Positions 55,501-62,455 of a DNA stretch of 64,000 nucleotides are shown one piece after another (within the stretch, counting starts at the first letter, position 1; each line of letters opens with the position of its first letter). The position numbers and the translations under genes are program-made. The stretch covers positions 6,139,850 through 6,203,849 of the forward strand of contig NC_052031.1 in the NCBI RefSeq assembly GCF_015832195.1, read 5' to 3'. Under the pieces are notes generated by a model. That model saw only the letters and a program-made list of their open reading frames with translations, had not been told where the DNA came from and ran no database searches. Origin of the DNA: Motacilla alba alba (Eukaryota; Chordata; Aves; Passeriformes; Motacillidae).

Positions 55501-58500
55501 CATTATCCAGAATATTCCCCATGGAGAGAAGAGTTCAATTCACCCAGAGGCCAGTGTGTCATCAAACACCAGATTAGTACTCAACAGAGTATTTTAAACA
55601 GCAGCAAGCTGGAACCATGATTCACTTTTTAAACAGACATATTATGAAGATCCATTATAAAATGTCTTTTAAATTACTAAAAGGTTCACTTACTCTGTCA
55701 TACTTGGCAACTATCTCTGCTCGTTCCTGGGCAAGTTTGATAGCAGCATCCTGCTCAGCATCTGCACCTGTAGAGGAATTAAAATAATGTTGTTCAGATT
55801 TTCTCCCTTGTGGAAAAAGAACTGCAGCCAAATACTTGGAAAATCAACTTCAGGGAGACTACTTCAATGGAGAAATGCCAAAACTATTGTGTCAAAGCAA
55901 AATATGACCTTGGTGTAAGTCTTGAATACTGCTCAAAACAAAAGTACAGTTACTGCACAGTATCTTAATTGCTGAGTTTGGAATATTTCTGATTTCCCAC
56001 CAATGCAGATATTTAATACAGTAAATAAATAATTCTTCACAACCCACTGACTCAAAGACTGAAGAAAGTACTAAAGGCCACTATCTGGCAATTCCACAAA
56101 CATTCTAATAGTCAAAGAAAGCTGAAACATTCACTACTGCCTTAAAACAAAATTGTGAAGCATTCACAGGATTTGTAGAGCTATTGGAATACTGAAGAAA
56201 TACTGCATGGCTTCTTAGAAATTGCCGAAAATTTATTTCTCAGAAAACAGGGAAGGATGTCATTACAGTGTCAGAACTGCAACTTGGGCAACCCAGAGCT
56301 GGAATAAGTGTAAGGATATGACAACAGGAAGGCTTACAGGCAAAAACAAAAAACCAGGGTGTGAGTAAGCACTGGACATGAGGACACTGCATATGCAGCA
56401 TTTGCTACGTGAGTGGAGTTCAAGTTTTGCTCAGTCCTGTTCCCTGAGCAGAAACCATCTCCAGGACACAGACAGGAACAGAGAGCACCGAGAAAGGAAA
56501 AGTTGCTACTTTGAATATCCAACAACAGAAAGTACTTCAATATCCCAAATATAATTATATCAAACGAATGAGGTAAATCAGCTTTAGTTAATAAGTTAGT
56601 GAAATATTTAAGCATTGAATTCTTTTGATTATTAAAAAGCAATGAACTTCAGAAAAAGCAAGGCTTGAAAAAGGTTTAAAATATATTTCAATCTAACACT
56701 TATAAAAATAACTCCAAGCATGTGGAGTTTTTTCACTATCTAGTTCATAGCAACGTAATGAACTTCAGGAATTGTACATACCAACCATCTGGGTCATGAA
56801 ATAGAAAAACAGATCAGATATTACAGTTTTCTATCGTATGACATTAACACAATTATTTGTTCAAACCTAATGTTTCTTTAACAAAGGTTACCTACATATT
56901 TCTCAACATTTAGACAAGAAGTTGTGCCAAGGTGGCCTTCTAAGCCATCTGTTAGAGATTTAACATGGTCTCTGCTTGTTTTCACTCTGCCTTTCTCCAG
57001 GGGAACACTAAGAGAACCTCAGTATGACCACCACAGACACAAGCACCAGCATTTAGACAACAACACTGCTTGTCCCAAGCTTTCCCCAAGAGAAGGTCTG
57101 GCTGCTTCTTCAAAGCTTTCATTTATGATCCCCAGAAGTCACACTTGGTTACCCTCACCCGGCCCCCTTTGTCACCATTATTTTATTCCTGTTTATTAAA
57201 AATACATACAGCTCTGCAATTTTTCCAGTATGCAGCAGAACCAGCACACATGTATTTACAGTTATTTGAGAGAGGAAAAAAATAATAAATAATTCAGTCT
57301 GCTATGTTTGGAAGCTTCAAATCTCTAAGCTACAACACTGACAAATCATTTCCTTCCCTGTAAGATAAGGAGTGAGTAGAACCATGTCATATTGCTCAGA
57401 TTTTGGTGTGTCCAAGCAGGGCACTGCTCCTCCTGTGCTTTCAGGTGCTGGATCCTTTATTCCCAAGCTGAAAGGGGACTCAAGACAGGGGACAAAGCAG
57501 CTGGGTCTCAGGTTTGCTTTTCTCTGACACAGCTTTACAGCCACTGCAGGGCTCTGTTACCCTGGCTGCCCATGGGAGCCCTGAGCACAGCTCCCAGAGC
57601 CCCTCCCCAGCCCTGCCACACCCAGGGGCACAGACACAACTTCCCACCACTGCCAGGGCATTCCAGCATTCCCCCGGCATAATTACAACAATCTGGTTTC
57701 TAATCTTGACTAGTTGACATAGCGTGTCTGCTGAACTGACAATGTCCACTAAAGCTACCAAATCAACACTGACAAAAAGCAGCGGATGAACTGCTTTACT
57801 TTCAAAGTGAGAAGATAAAGGAATTGTAACCAAAATTAAATTGTGTTTCCTGTTGGAAGACAGATGTGTGCTTACAGCAAGTCTTTACAGAAGACTAATT
57901 CTGAGTTTTTAAAAAGTAAACTTTTAACTTCCTTAGAACCCTGACATTCTTTCAGCAACTTCAAATCTCCAGTGGACCCAAATCTCCACTTCTCCAATGG
58001 ACAGCTGTGGGGAAAAACTTCCTTGTTTAAAGGACACCCGCTGCTGAGCTTCAAGAAATAGTTAAAAAGTCCTATCACTAATTTCCAAGTAGAAGAGATA
58101 AGTTTTAATTTGAGAAAGAGTGGAAGAGTGGGGCTGAATATAAGTAGACAATATTGTAATACACAGCAGTCAATACATTCACATAGTATGTAGCTGATAC
58201 ATTTTTTAAACAGAACTAAAAATGGTTTCGATTTTTATTTTAAAATGTGGTCAAAAGGACATGCACGGATCTTACAAAACACAGAAAGAATAACAGTGTA
58301 AGCTGAAAAAAGTTTAAACCTTTGCTTAAAAGAATGCCAAACTGTATTTGCACCAGAAAGCAAGTTCCTGATTTATGCTGAAAATGTGGCCATGGCTTAC
58401 CATCCCTTCCTCTGCATAAGCAATGTGTGAATCAAAGTTTGGCATGTTCTGTGTCTCATGACAATTCAATTACATTTAGTGTGTAAATTATCATATTCAT

Positions 58501-61500
58501 TGCCTTTAAAGTAATCCTCTTTGCTTTCTGCCAGAATCATCTTAACCTTCCAGCTGCACTGAGATAGTTCAATGTTTCATTAATCCATCCATACTGAAAA
58601 CCCAGAAAACAGCTTGAGAAGGGGGCAAGAGCTTTTATTTTGGGAGATAAGCATTAAACATGATTTTTCTTATAAGAGGAAATATTTAAATACCTCCAAC
58701 TTAGAAATTACACGTTGATTCCTGATAAAGTAAAAGCTAAATATGGGAACAAGAAAAATTCTTTGGCACAAAAACGCATCTCTATGAAATTGAAGACAAA
58801 TAACTTGTATTCTAAGGTCTTATCAGTTTTGTTCAGTGTTATCTCAGTGAAAGCAGTTAAAGATATGATACAAGTATGATTAAATTTACTAATTAAAAGT
58901 TAGCATTACAGATTATACAGGAAACAATGCCATCTCAAATGAGGTCAACATGAATATATAGTCAATTAATTAGTACTGAGAACAGATTTGAACTAAAAAA
59001 TGGGGAAATATATTAGCAATGACCTGATGATAAATTCTGTCCACAATGGCATGCTAAACAGCACTTTCAAGTTCCCCCAAAATCAGTCAGGCTTACAAGG
59101 TACAAGGAGCATGGCTAAAATCCTGCCCAGCATCAATCACAGAATGACAGGTTGGAAGGGACCCCAAGGACCATCTAGTCCAAGCTTTCTTGGCCAAAGC
59201 ACAGTCTAGACAAGACTGTCCAACACTCAGTTCAGTTGAATCTTAGAAGTGTCCAGTCTTGGGGAAACTACCACTGCCCTGGAGAGATTATTCCAATGGC
59301 TGTTCTCACTGTGAAAATTTCCAAGTGTCCTGAATCTCCTCAGGAGTAACAGACATAATGCAAACTAGAAGTATTTAACATTATGCTCTAATAATGAATG
59401 CTAAACTACCTGGAAGACACTAACTGCCATAAGTGACATTTAAAAGCAAAACAACACATCCAAGTAAAAATAAACAGTAGTAAAGAAAAAATAAGGTACA
59501 AATAGATGTAAAAATTAAATTCTGAATTTTACTGAAACTTCCCAAGGATAAAGATTTTTGCAAGAAACAGAGATATGGTTTCATGATTTGATAGAACTAA
59601 AAAAAATCCTGCTTTACTCTTGCTTTCATGGCATCTTCTCTCTTCTGTTCCACGGAGATGAAGAGTAGCTGGGGATGGAATCACCTACAGACACCAGAGA
59701 ATCTTGACCCAAGGACCCCTTATAATCCACTTAATCATGTATTTTAAGGTGGGGGTAGGGAGAAGGTAGGGGGGGAAAATTTACAACAGTGTAATTTTGT
59801 ATTCATGTAAATCACTGAGCTAAAAACACTGAGGATCCCTCTTGCAATCCGTGCAGTAACTCAGTTTTCCAGAATAAAGGAGGGGGAACTGGCAGGACTA
59901 TCCCTTATGTTTCCAGCAGTCAAGAAGGAGCTGAACAGCCTGTGACAGCCTGGCAGCAGCTCAGCCACTCCTGCTTGGGGTGACTAACACAGAGTCCATA
60001 GTTACACCTGGCTTTCATCACAGCCTGGCAGAACTCAGCTGCTGCTGAGGGAGGAATGGCCAGAAGACAGTAAAACACTGGTCTTTCCCACAAAAAGAAA
60101 AGCTGCTGCTCTACAAAGTTTACTAAGTGCCTGTATTTTGAATTGTTTGTCTAATCCTGCATGGCTTCTAACCCTGTTCAACTCCAGAACTGCAAACCAG
60201 TAAGGCACAACCTTTTTTAAAGTGATCTCCATGTGCAATCCACTGAGCACACATCTCTAGTCCCTACAATAGTCATAAAATTTATAGGAATGTTTTCTGG
60301 GGTTACTCAAACTCACTAGAGCTGTTCTCTCTCAAACAGCCTAAAAATGACTAGGCTGTACCTCACCTGCCAAAGGTAACAACCATGGAGTAGCTCCCTC
60401 ATGAAGGCAGTATGAAATGAGTGCCTCTGAGAGCCTCAGTGAGTTCCTTACACTGAAGGAGTCGTAGGTACAAGGTACATTGTAGCGCTCATGCATCAGC
60501 AGCAGTATAATAAAATGCCTCTTACAGATGTGCCATAAATTTAAGAAGAATCACAGATTTGTTTAGGTTGGAAAAGACTTTTAAGATCATTGAGTCCAAC
60601 CATTAACCCATCACTGCCAAGCTCACCGTTAAACCATGCCCCCAAGCACCAAGTGCTTTCAAATACCTCAAGGGATGGTGACACCACCACTTCCCTAGGC
60701 CGCCTATTTCCAGGGCTTGAGAACCCATTTGGGAACAAAATTGTTCCTAATATCCAAGCTAAACCACCTCAATGCATCTTGAATGTGTTTCATCTCATTC
60801 TGTCATTTGTTACTGCAAGAAGAGCCCCGTCCCCACCTGTGGGACGCACATTGTCTGAACCTGAGAGAAGCAGTGAGAGAAGCAGAGAAAAGAATGATCA
60901 AAACAATTCTTCTGTCATTCACTGCTCCTGTGTTGTGCCAAAGTGGAATGCAATATGGAGACTGTTTACCCAGAGTGATGGTGTTGTGTTTCCTTGCCTA
61001 TGAGGGCCAGGTGTGTGTGTGTGTCAGGACTGTCGGCTGACAGTCACAAGATTCTGTGCAGTCGTGTGCAGTTGAGTGCTTGGCAAATTCAGTTTAGATG
61101 CAATGTAATATAGTGTAATATAATACAGAATAATATAGTGAAAGTAATTAATTAGCCTTCTGATATTATGGAGTCCTCCTCATCTTTCTCCCCCTCGTCG
61201 GGGCTGCCTTGCTTTCCGATACCCACCTGGCTACACGCCCCTGGTAGGGAGTTGTAGAGAGCAGTAAGGTTCCCCCTTGAGCTCCTTTTCTCCAGGATAA
61301 ACACCCCCAGCTCCCTCAGTCACTCTGCACAGGACCTGTGCTCCCAACCCTATCACAGCTCCATTCCCTTCTCCAGACGTGCTCCAGCACCTCAATATCC
61401 TTTTTGTCACAAGGGGGGCAAAGCTGACCCCAGGATTCAAGGTGTGGCCTCATCAGTGCTGAGTACAGGAGGGCAATAACAGCCCTGGTCCTGTTGGCCA

Positions 61501-62455
61501 CACCATTGCTGGTACAGGCCAGGATGCCATTGGCCACCTGGGCACACACTGGCTCAGGCTCACCCACAGCACCCTCAGAAGTGATGCCTCTTTCCACGGG
61601 GCTGAGGCTCAATATACCAAGAGCATCCTGTGCAACCTTATCCCAAATTCTGAAAAGCCATTTCTTCCTTTTTCGTCCTTTAACCTACCATCATTGTCTC
61701 TCCAACTACAGAGCACTCTGAAAACCCCAAAGGAATTGGAAATGTTAATTTGTTTCCCATTACTTTACTAAAATTCTTGCTTGTTTGCACATTACACATC
61801 CCACTGCTCAAAGAGCTGCACTGGCACAAATTCCTGTCTGCAGGCACCACCACCAGCTGCTATGCATCTACACATTCAAAGCACATAGCAGAGCAGTAAA
61901 CAAACTCTCTGGTCATAGCAGAAAGTCCCTTAAATACTCAGGCTGTTTATTTTCCTTCCAGTTCATTCCCATAAACAACGAAATAAAAGCCATGACGTAC
62001 ACTTAAAAGTATTTTGCTGTGGGTACACCATGTTCAAAAGGAAGAATCTTGGTAAATACCTGCACATCAGTACTAAAGCTGCTCTGAACAAAAGGGATTA
62101 AGCATCATTTATTATACTTACTCTTCATGCAAAGAGAATTTCTAAAACAGAGAAGAGAGCTTTAACATAAAATGAGCTGGTTAGTTAGAAAAACAATCCC
62201 TTTTGCACAGCAACACTTTCTCTGAAGTAAGTATTTCCACAAGTTAACTGAGCTACATTTCTTCCACCATTAAACTTAACTATATTCCTTAAATATTATT
62301 ATTTAAAACTCAGTTATCACTAACTTGAAATGAGAGATTATAACAGCACAATGTAAACAATTAAAGACAGTATATAAAATTTTACACAACACTTTACCAG
62401 TCTTTAAACTGTCATTTTCTTCCCAGTCCTTGCAGAGCTCTGTTTTAGTCTTCAT
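10422..62455 (-). CDS. USP6NL: USP6NL (RN-tre), TBC-domain Rab GTPase-activating protein; 13 exons, C-terminal part off the left edge
   Basis: In mammals this protein accelerates GTP hydrolysis on Rab5 and some other Rabs, controls endocytosis of EGF receptor, and binds Eps8 through a proline-rich C-terminus. Thirteen minus-strand exons (62398-62455, 55694-55767, 53555-53637, 36710-36749, 31981-32061, 23727-23834, 21747-21856, 19478-19526, 17715-17835, 14515-14609, 12901-12966, 12714-12813, 10422-10574) join with matching phases into 379 codons plus one base, with no stop. The TBC domain spans about residues 119-355. It contains the arginine finger IDLDVNR (R170) and the glutamine finger YCQ (Q207). 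R170 equals human R150 after removing 20 extra N-terminal residues; this comparison is from memory. The sequence closely follows human RN-tre throughout, so orthology is nearly certain. The last visible exon ends in phase 1, and the roughly 450-residue C-terminal tail is not in the window. Confidence 0.96.
10575..12713 (-). other. USP6NL intron 12
   Basis: A 2139-nt intron. It contains one probable LTR remnant at about 12355-12535. The rest is unremarkable AT-rich sequence with no coding or RNA signal that I can support. Confidence 0.9.
12355..12535 (+). mobile_element. Internally deleted LTR remnant, ERVL-like
   Basis: It begins with GGCCCAGCTGAGATGGAGTT and AATTTTCCCCACAG, resembling the 5' end of avian ERVL LTRs. 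Shortly afterwards comes a 3'-end-like segment: a pyrimidine run, CCTGCTGAAGAGGAGAGGGA, GCAGCTTGGTGGGCAC and GATCAACCCACAACA. The middle of a normal LTR is missing. The family comparison is from memory. Confidence 0.5.
12714..12813 (-). CDS. USP6NL: USP6NL coding exon 12 (residues 296-328 plus one base)
   Basis: This 100-nt exon encodes [20 protein letters not shown] then [13 protein letters not shown]. It matches human [20 protein letters not shown] and what follows. LRIWDxYxxEG is a conserved C-terminal TBC motif. The acceptor is GTCATTGCAG and the donor is GTAAGAAAG. The last base joins AG of the next exon to form Lys. Confidence 0.97.
12814..12900 (-). other. USP6NL intron 11, 87 nt, in frame and without a stop
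   Basis: This is the shortest intron of the gene. It starts GTGAGT and ends TTGCAG, sits between two phase-0 boundaries, is exactly 29 codons long and has no stop in the gene's frame. If retained it would add a hydrophobic insert beginning [16 protein letters not shown] inside the TBC domain. Confidence 0.93.
12901..12966 (-). CDS. USP6NL: USP6NL coding exon 11 (residues 274-295)
   Basis: This 66-nt, phase 0-0 exon encodes [20 protein letters not shown] then DR. It corresponds to human [22 protein letters not shown]. The acceptor is TTTGCAG and the donor is GTGAGTAT. Only 87 nt separate it from the next exon. The KWFFQCF block is a conserved TBC element. Confidence 0.97.
12967..14514 (-). 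other. USP6NL intron 10
   Basis: A 1548-nt AT-rich intron. I see no repeat, RNA gene or extra exon in it. Confidence 0.9.
14515..14609 (-). CDS. USP6NL: USP6NL coding exon 10 (residues 242-273)
   Basis: This 95-nt exon completes Gly and encodes [20 protein letters not shown] then [11 protein letters not shown]. It matches human [20 protein letters not shown] and what follows. The acceptor is TTTTCTTAG and the donor is GTAAGTAT. This is the middle helical part of the TBC domain. Confidence 0.96.
15295..15308 (+). repeat. A14 homopolymer
   Basis: Uninterrupted A run in intron 9, with no recognisable element next to it. Confidence 0.9.
16168..16204 (+). repeat. 17-nt direct repeat, period 20
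   Basis: AGTTTAAAGTTTCCTTT occurs at 16168-16184 and again at 16188-16204, separated by CTC. This is a small local tandem duplication. Confidence 0.95.
16258..16330 (-). mobile_element. Small CR1-like remnant
   Basis: GGAATCACAGGAAATCCAGG then CTGGATAGGTATTCTGGAGA and TTATCTGGTCCAACCTGCTG resembles a reverse-complemented CR1 3' end. It is short and diverged. Confidence 0.5.
17715..17835 (-). CDS. USP6NL: USP6NL coding exon 9 with glutamine finger (residues 202-241 plus one base)
   Basis: This 121-nt exon encodes [20 protein letters not shown] then [23 protein letters not shown] (residues 205-207) is the TBC glutamine finger and GYCQGM is the family signature. The acceptor is GATTTTCAG and the donor is GTATGGAG, the least consensus-like donor in the set. 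The final G combines with GT of the next exon to give Gly. Confidence 0.97.
17836..19477 (-). other. USP6NL intron 8
   Basis: A 1642-nt intron. Its only notable element is a T16 run at 18918-18933. Confidence 0.9.
18918..18933 (+). repeat. T16 homopolymer
   Basis: Uninterrupted T run in intron 8. Confidence 0.9.
19478..19526 (-). CDS. USP6NL: USP6NL coding exon 8, 49-nt small exon (residues 185-201)
   Basis: After finishing the split Lys codon it encodes [16 protein letters not shown], matching human [16 protein letters not shown]. The acceptor is TTATTTCTCCAG and the donor is GTAAGCTG. It lies between the exons carrying the two catalytic fingers. Its length is not a multiple of three, so skipping it would frameshift before the glutamine finger. 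Confidence 0.96.
19527..21746 (-). other. USP6NL intron 7
   Basis: A 2220-nt intron between the exon with the arginine finger and the 49-nt exon. No repeat or gene is recognised. Open frames near 20070-20460 and 21114-21302 are short and unlike any family I know. Confidence 0.88.
21747..21856 (-). CDS. USP6NL: USP6NL coding exon 7 with catalytic arginine finger (residues 149-184 plus two bases)
   Basis: This 110-nt exon encodes [20 protein letters not shown] then [16 protein letters not shown]. The motif I-x-x-D-x-x-R (IDLDVNR) supplies the arginine finger, R170 here and R150 in human RN-tre. The acceptor is TACTCCCAG and the donor is GTAAGTAA. It has noticeably more CpG (for example GCGCGAGG) than the surrounding introns, as coding exons often do. 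Confidence 0.97.
21857..23726 (-). other. USP6NL intron 6
   Basis: An 1870-nt AT-rich intron. A T12 run (23623-23634 on the plus strand) lies about 100 nt downstream of the exon 6 donor. Nothing else is recognised. Confidence 0.9.
23623..23634 (+). repeat. T12 homopolymer
   Basis: Uninterrupted T run in intron 6, about 100 nt downstream of the exon 6 donor in the gene's sense. Confidence 0.9.
23727..23834 (-). CDS. USP6NL: USP6NL coding exon 6, start of TBC domain (residues 113-148)
   Basis: This 108-nt, phase 0-0 exon encodes [20 protein letters not shown] then [16 protein letters not shown]. The [11 protein letters not shown] element is the conserved opening of TBC domains. The acceptor is CTTTTTTTTGCAG and the donor is GTGAGTTT. 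The exon is symmetric, but skipping it would remove the first TBC helix and probably destroy GAP activity. Confidence 0.97.
26345..27180 (+). mobile_element. CR1 LINE fragment, 3' part
   Basis: The plus strand encodes [20 protein letters not shown] then [10 protein letters not shown], the CR1 ORF2 C-terminal region, with frameshifts further on. It continues through the CR1 tail (AGGAAACATTTTTTTACTGT, then GGACCAGGTGACCTCCAGA, then CCTTTCTGTGACCCTGTG). It is 5'-truncated and decayed. Confidence 0.88.
29110..29505 (+). mobile_element. CR1 LINE with internal deletion
   Basis: The left part (to about 29283) encodes CR1 ORF2 sequence between the endonuclease and reverse transcriptase, such as [16 protein letters not shown]. 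It jumps directly to the CR1 3' tail (AGGAAGAAATTCTTCCCTGT, later CTTCCACCCCAGGCCATTCC and ATGATTCTGTGAC). The reverse-transcriptase region is missing. Confidence 0.75.
29758..29876 (+). repeat. TATC/TATA/TACA microsatellite
   Basis: About 120 bp of interrupted CTAT, ACATAT and AT repeats, including two uninterrupted (AT)n tracts at 29830-29843 and 29859-29870. It is probably length-variable. Confidence 0.93.
29991..30006 (+). repeat. A16 homopolymer
   Basis: Uninterrupted A run about 115 bp after the TATC/TATA microsatellite. Confidence 0.9.
31432..31479. repeat. Overlapping inverted repeats (three alternative hairpins)
   Basis: AAGACAGCTT (31432-31441) pairs with AAGCTGTCTT (31447-31456). 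GTTAAGCTGTCTT (31444-31456) pairs with AAGACAGCTTAAC (31462-31474). CTTGTGTTAAG (31454-31464) pairs with CTTAACACAAG (31469-31479). All three are perfect, with loops of 4 or 5 nt, and because they share arms they exclude one another. Confidence 0.95.
31981..32061 (-). CDS. USP6NL: USP6NL coding exon 5 (residues 86-112)
   Basis: This 81-nt, phase 0-0 exon encodes [20 protein letters not shown] then KYKNSEK. It matches the human stretch around [20 protein letters not shown]. The acceptor is CCTTTTCAG and the donor is GTAAAATA, which is weaker than its neighbours. Being symmetric and 27 codons long, it could be skipped without breaking the frame. Confidence 0.96.
32062..36709 (-). other. USP6NL intron 4
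   Basis: A 4648-nt intron. It holds a perfect 13-bp hairpin (34088-34117) and a GC-richer stretch (about 36010-36440) with an unassigned 143-codon plus-strand frame. The rest is featureless. Confidence 0.9.
34088..34117. repeat. Perfect 13-bp inverted repeat with 4-nt loop
   Basis: AAAACCCTATCTG (34088-34100), loop CTTC, then CAGATAGGGTTTT (34105-34117), followed by more T. It lies inside an intron of USP6NL. Confidence 0.96.
36710..36749 (-). CDS. USP6NL: USP6NL coding exon 4, 40-nt small exon (residues 72-85)
   Basis: After completing the split His, it encodes [13 protein letters not shown], corresponding to human EEELPDHNVAVERQ. The acceptor is TGTTTTCAG and the donor is GTAAGTCC. It is flanked by a 16.8-kb intron upstream and a 4.6-kb intron downstream. 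Because 40 is not a multiple of three, skipping it would shift the frame. Confidence 0.93.
44670..44696 (+). repeat. Short ACC-rich trinucleotide repeat
   Basis: ACAACCACCACCACAACCAC followed by CACCA; interrupted ACC/ACA units. Confidence 0.8.
45880..46130 (+). mobile_element. CR1 LINE 3' tail
   Basis: It contains the typical CR1 tail phrases AACAGGTTGCCCAGGGAGGT, GGTGGAGTCACCACCC, GGCGTTTAAGAGGCTTCTGG and a final CCAACCCTGATTCCATGACT. Confidence 0.82.
48391..48500 (+). repeat. AAATAAATAC tandem array joined to a perfect ATATATTCATGAATATAT palindrome
   Basis: Four copies of an 11-12-bp AAATAAATACAA-type unit (48391-48439) run into an 18-bp perfect palindrome (48441-48458). GATATATAGATAGATATATT follows. 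Confidence 0.9.
53555..53637 (-). CDS. USP6NL: USP6NL coding exon 3 (residues 45-71 plus two bases of 72)
   Basis: This 83-nt exon encodes [20 protein letters not shown] then TDRFGFL. It is nearly identical to human [20 protein letters not shown] and what follows. The acceptor is CCCCTTAG and the donor is GTAAGTAG. The trailing CA completes a His codon with the first base of the next exon, giving FLHPEELP across the junction. The segment precedes the TBC domain. Confidence 0.96.
53638..55693 (-). other. USP6NL intron 2
   Basis: A 2056-nt intron, about a third of which is LTR copy B (about 54280-55005). A 10-nt tandem repeat (CTTTGGGACA type) sits at 53732-53752. Confidence 0.9.
54280..55005 (+). 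mobile_element. LTR, avian endogenous-retrovirus type (copy B, longer)
   Basis: It shares the blocks listed for copy A but extends about 300 nt further upstream in GC-rich sequence. The AATAAATT signal is near 54826 and the CCCTGCCCAGCTGAGG end is near 54940. A 181-codon open frame (54119-54664) overlaps its 5' part and reflects the GC-rich composition. No gag, pol or env sequence flanks it, so it is probably a solo LTR. The boundaries are approximate. Confidence 0.6.
55694..55767 (-). CDS. USP6NL: USP6NL coding exon 2 (residues 20-44)
   Basis: This 74-nt exon encodes [20 protein letters not shown] followed by KYDR. It matches the human N-terminal stretch [21 protein letters not shown]. The acceptor is TTCCTCTACAG and the donor is GTAAGTG. 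It starts with the last two bases of a split Gly codon and ends in phase 0. The charged, helix-prone character fits the pre-TBC region of the family. No Met occurs inside it, so the start codon must come from an upstream exon. Confidence 0.93.
59134..59350 (-). mobile_element. CR1 LINE 3' tail
   Basis: On the plus strand it starts ATCACAGAATGACAGGTTGG then AAGGGACCCCAAGGACCATC, the reverse complement of a CR1 3' end. It continues into the tail region before stopping near 59350. Confidence 0.85.
60548..61612 (-). mobile_element. CR1 LINE fragment, interrupted by a solo LTR
   Basis: The CR1 3' end lies at 60548 (AGAATCACAG then GGTTGGAAAAGAC on the plus strand). CR1 sequence continues to 60839, breaks for the LTR, and resumes at 61226 with the C-terminal reverse-transcriptase coding region. 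That part includes [20 protein letters not shown] and [19 protein letters not shown] on the minus strand. It is 5'-truncated near 61612, as is usual for CR1, and cannot be active. Confidence 0.88.
60840..61225 (+). mobile_element. Solo LTR inserted into a CR1 element
   Basis: A 386-bp block starts TGGGACGC and ends TACCCA (TG...CA). It interrupts a minus-strand CR1 that resumes on both sides. CCTG flanks it on both sides (60836-60839 and 61226-61229), consistent with a 4-bp target duplication. Because the LTR ends CCCA, the shared string can be read as 8 bp (CCCACCTG). The AT-rich middle (61094-61150) and the following TTAGCCTTCTGA resemble LTRs of passerine endogenous retroviruses, from memory. 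No internal viral genes are present. Confidence 0.75.
62398..62455 (-). CDS. USP6NL: USP6NL putative first coding exon (residues 1-19 and first base of codon 20)
   Basis: Reading the minus strand, an ATG at 62455-62453 opens 19 codons ([19 protein letters not shown]) plus one base. A donor GTAAAG begins at 62397. The leftover G joins GT at the start of the next exon to make Gly, so the phase fits. An in-frame TGA (62494-62492) lies 13 codons upstream, making this the first Met if the exon extends that far. The Kozak context is weak (TTC before ATG). The leader replaces the short MRSDQD-type start I remember for the main human form. A possible acceptor with a pyrimidine run lies near 62510, so this may be an internal exon carrying 5' UTR. 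No CpG island is visible. The assignment rests on phase and proximity, not on a remembered homologue. Confidence 0.55.

Larger units (their letters stand above)
55768..62397 (-). other. USP6NL putative intron 1
   Basis: It is 6630 nt long if the exon at 62398-62455 is real. It holds a CR1 3' end (59134-59350), a CR1 fragment (60548-61612) split by a solo LTR (60840-61225), and a GC-richer block of unknown origin near 57400-57680. Otherwise it is AT-rich and featureless. Confidence 0.75.

Noticed and set aside
61316..61612. 98-codon minus-strand frame as a host gene
   Set aside because: Its residues match the C-terminal region of CR1 reverse transcriptase; it is a transposon remnant.
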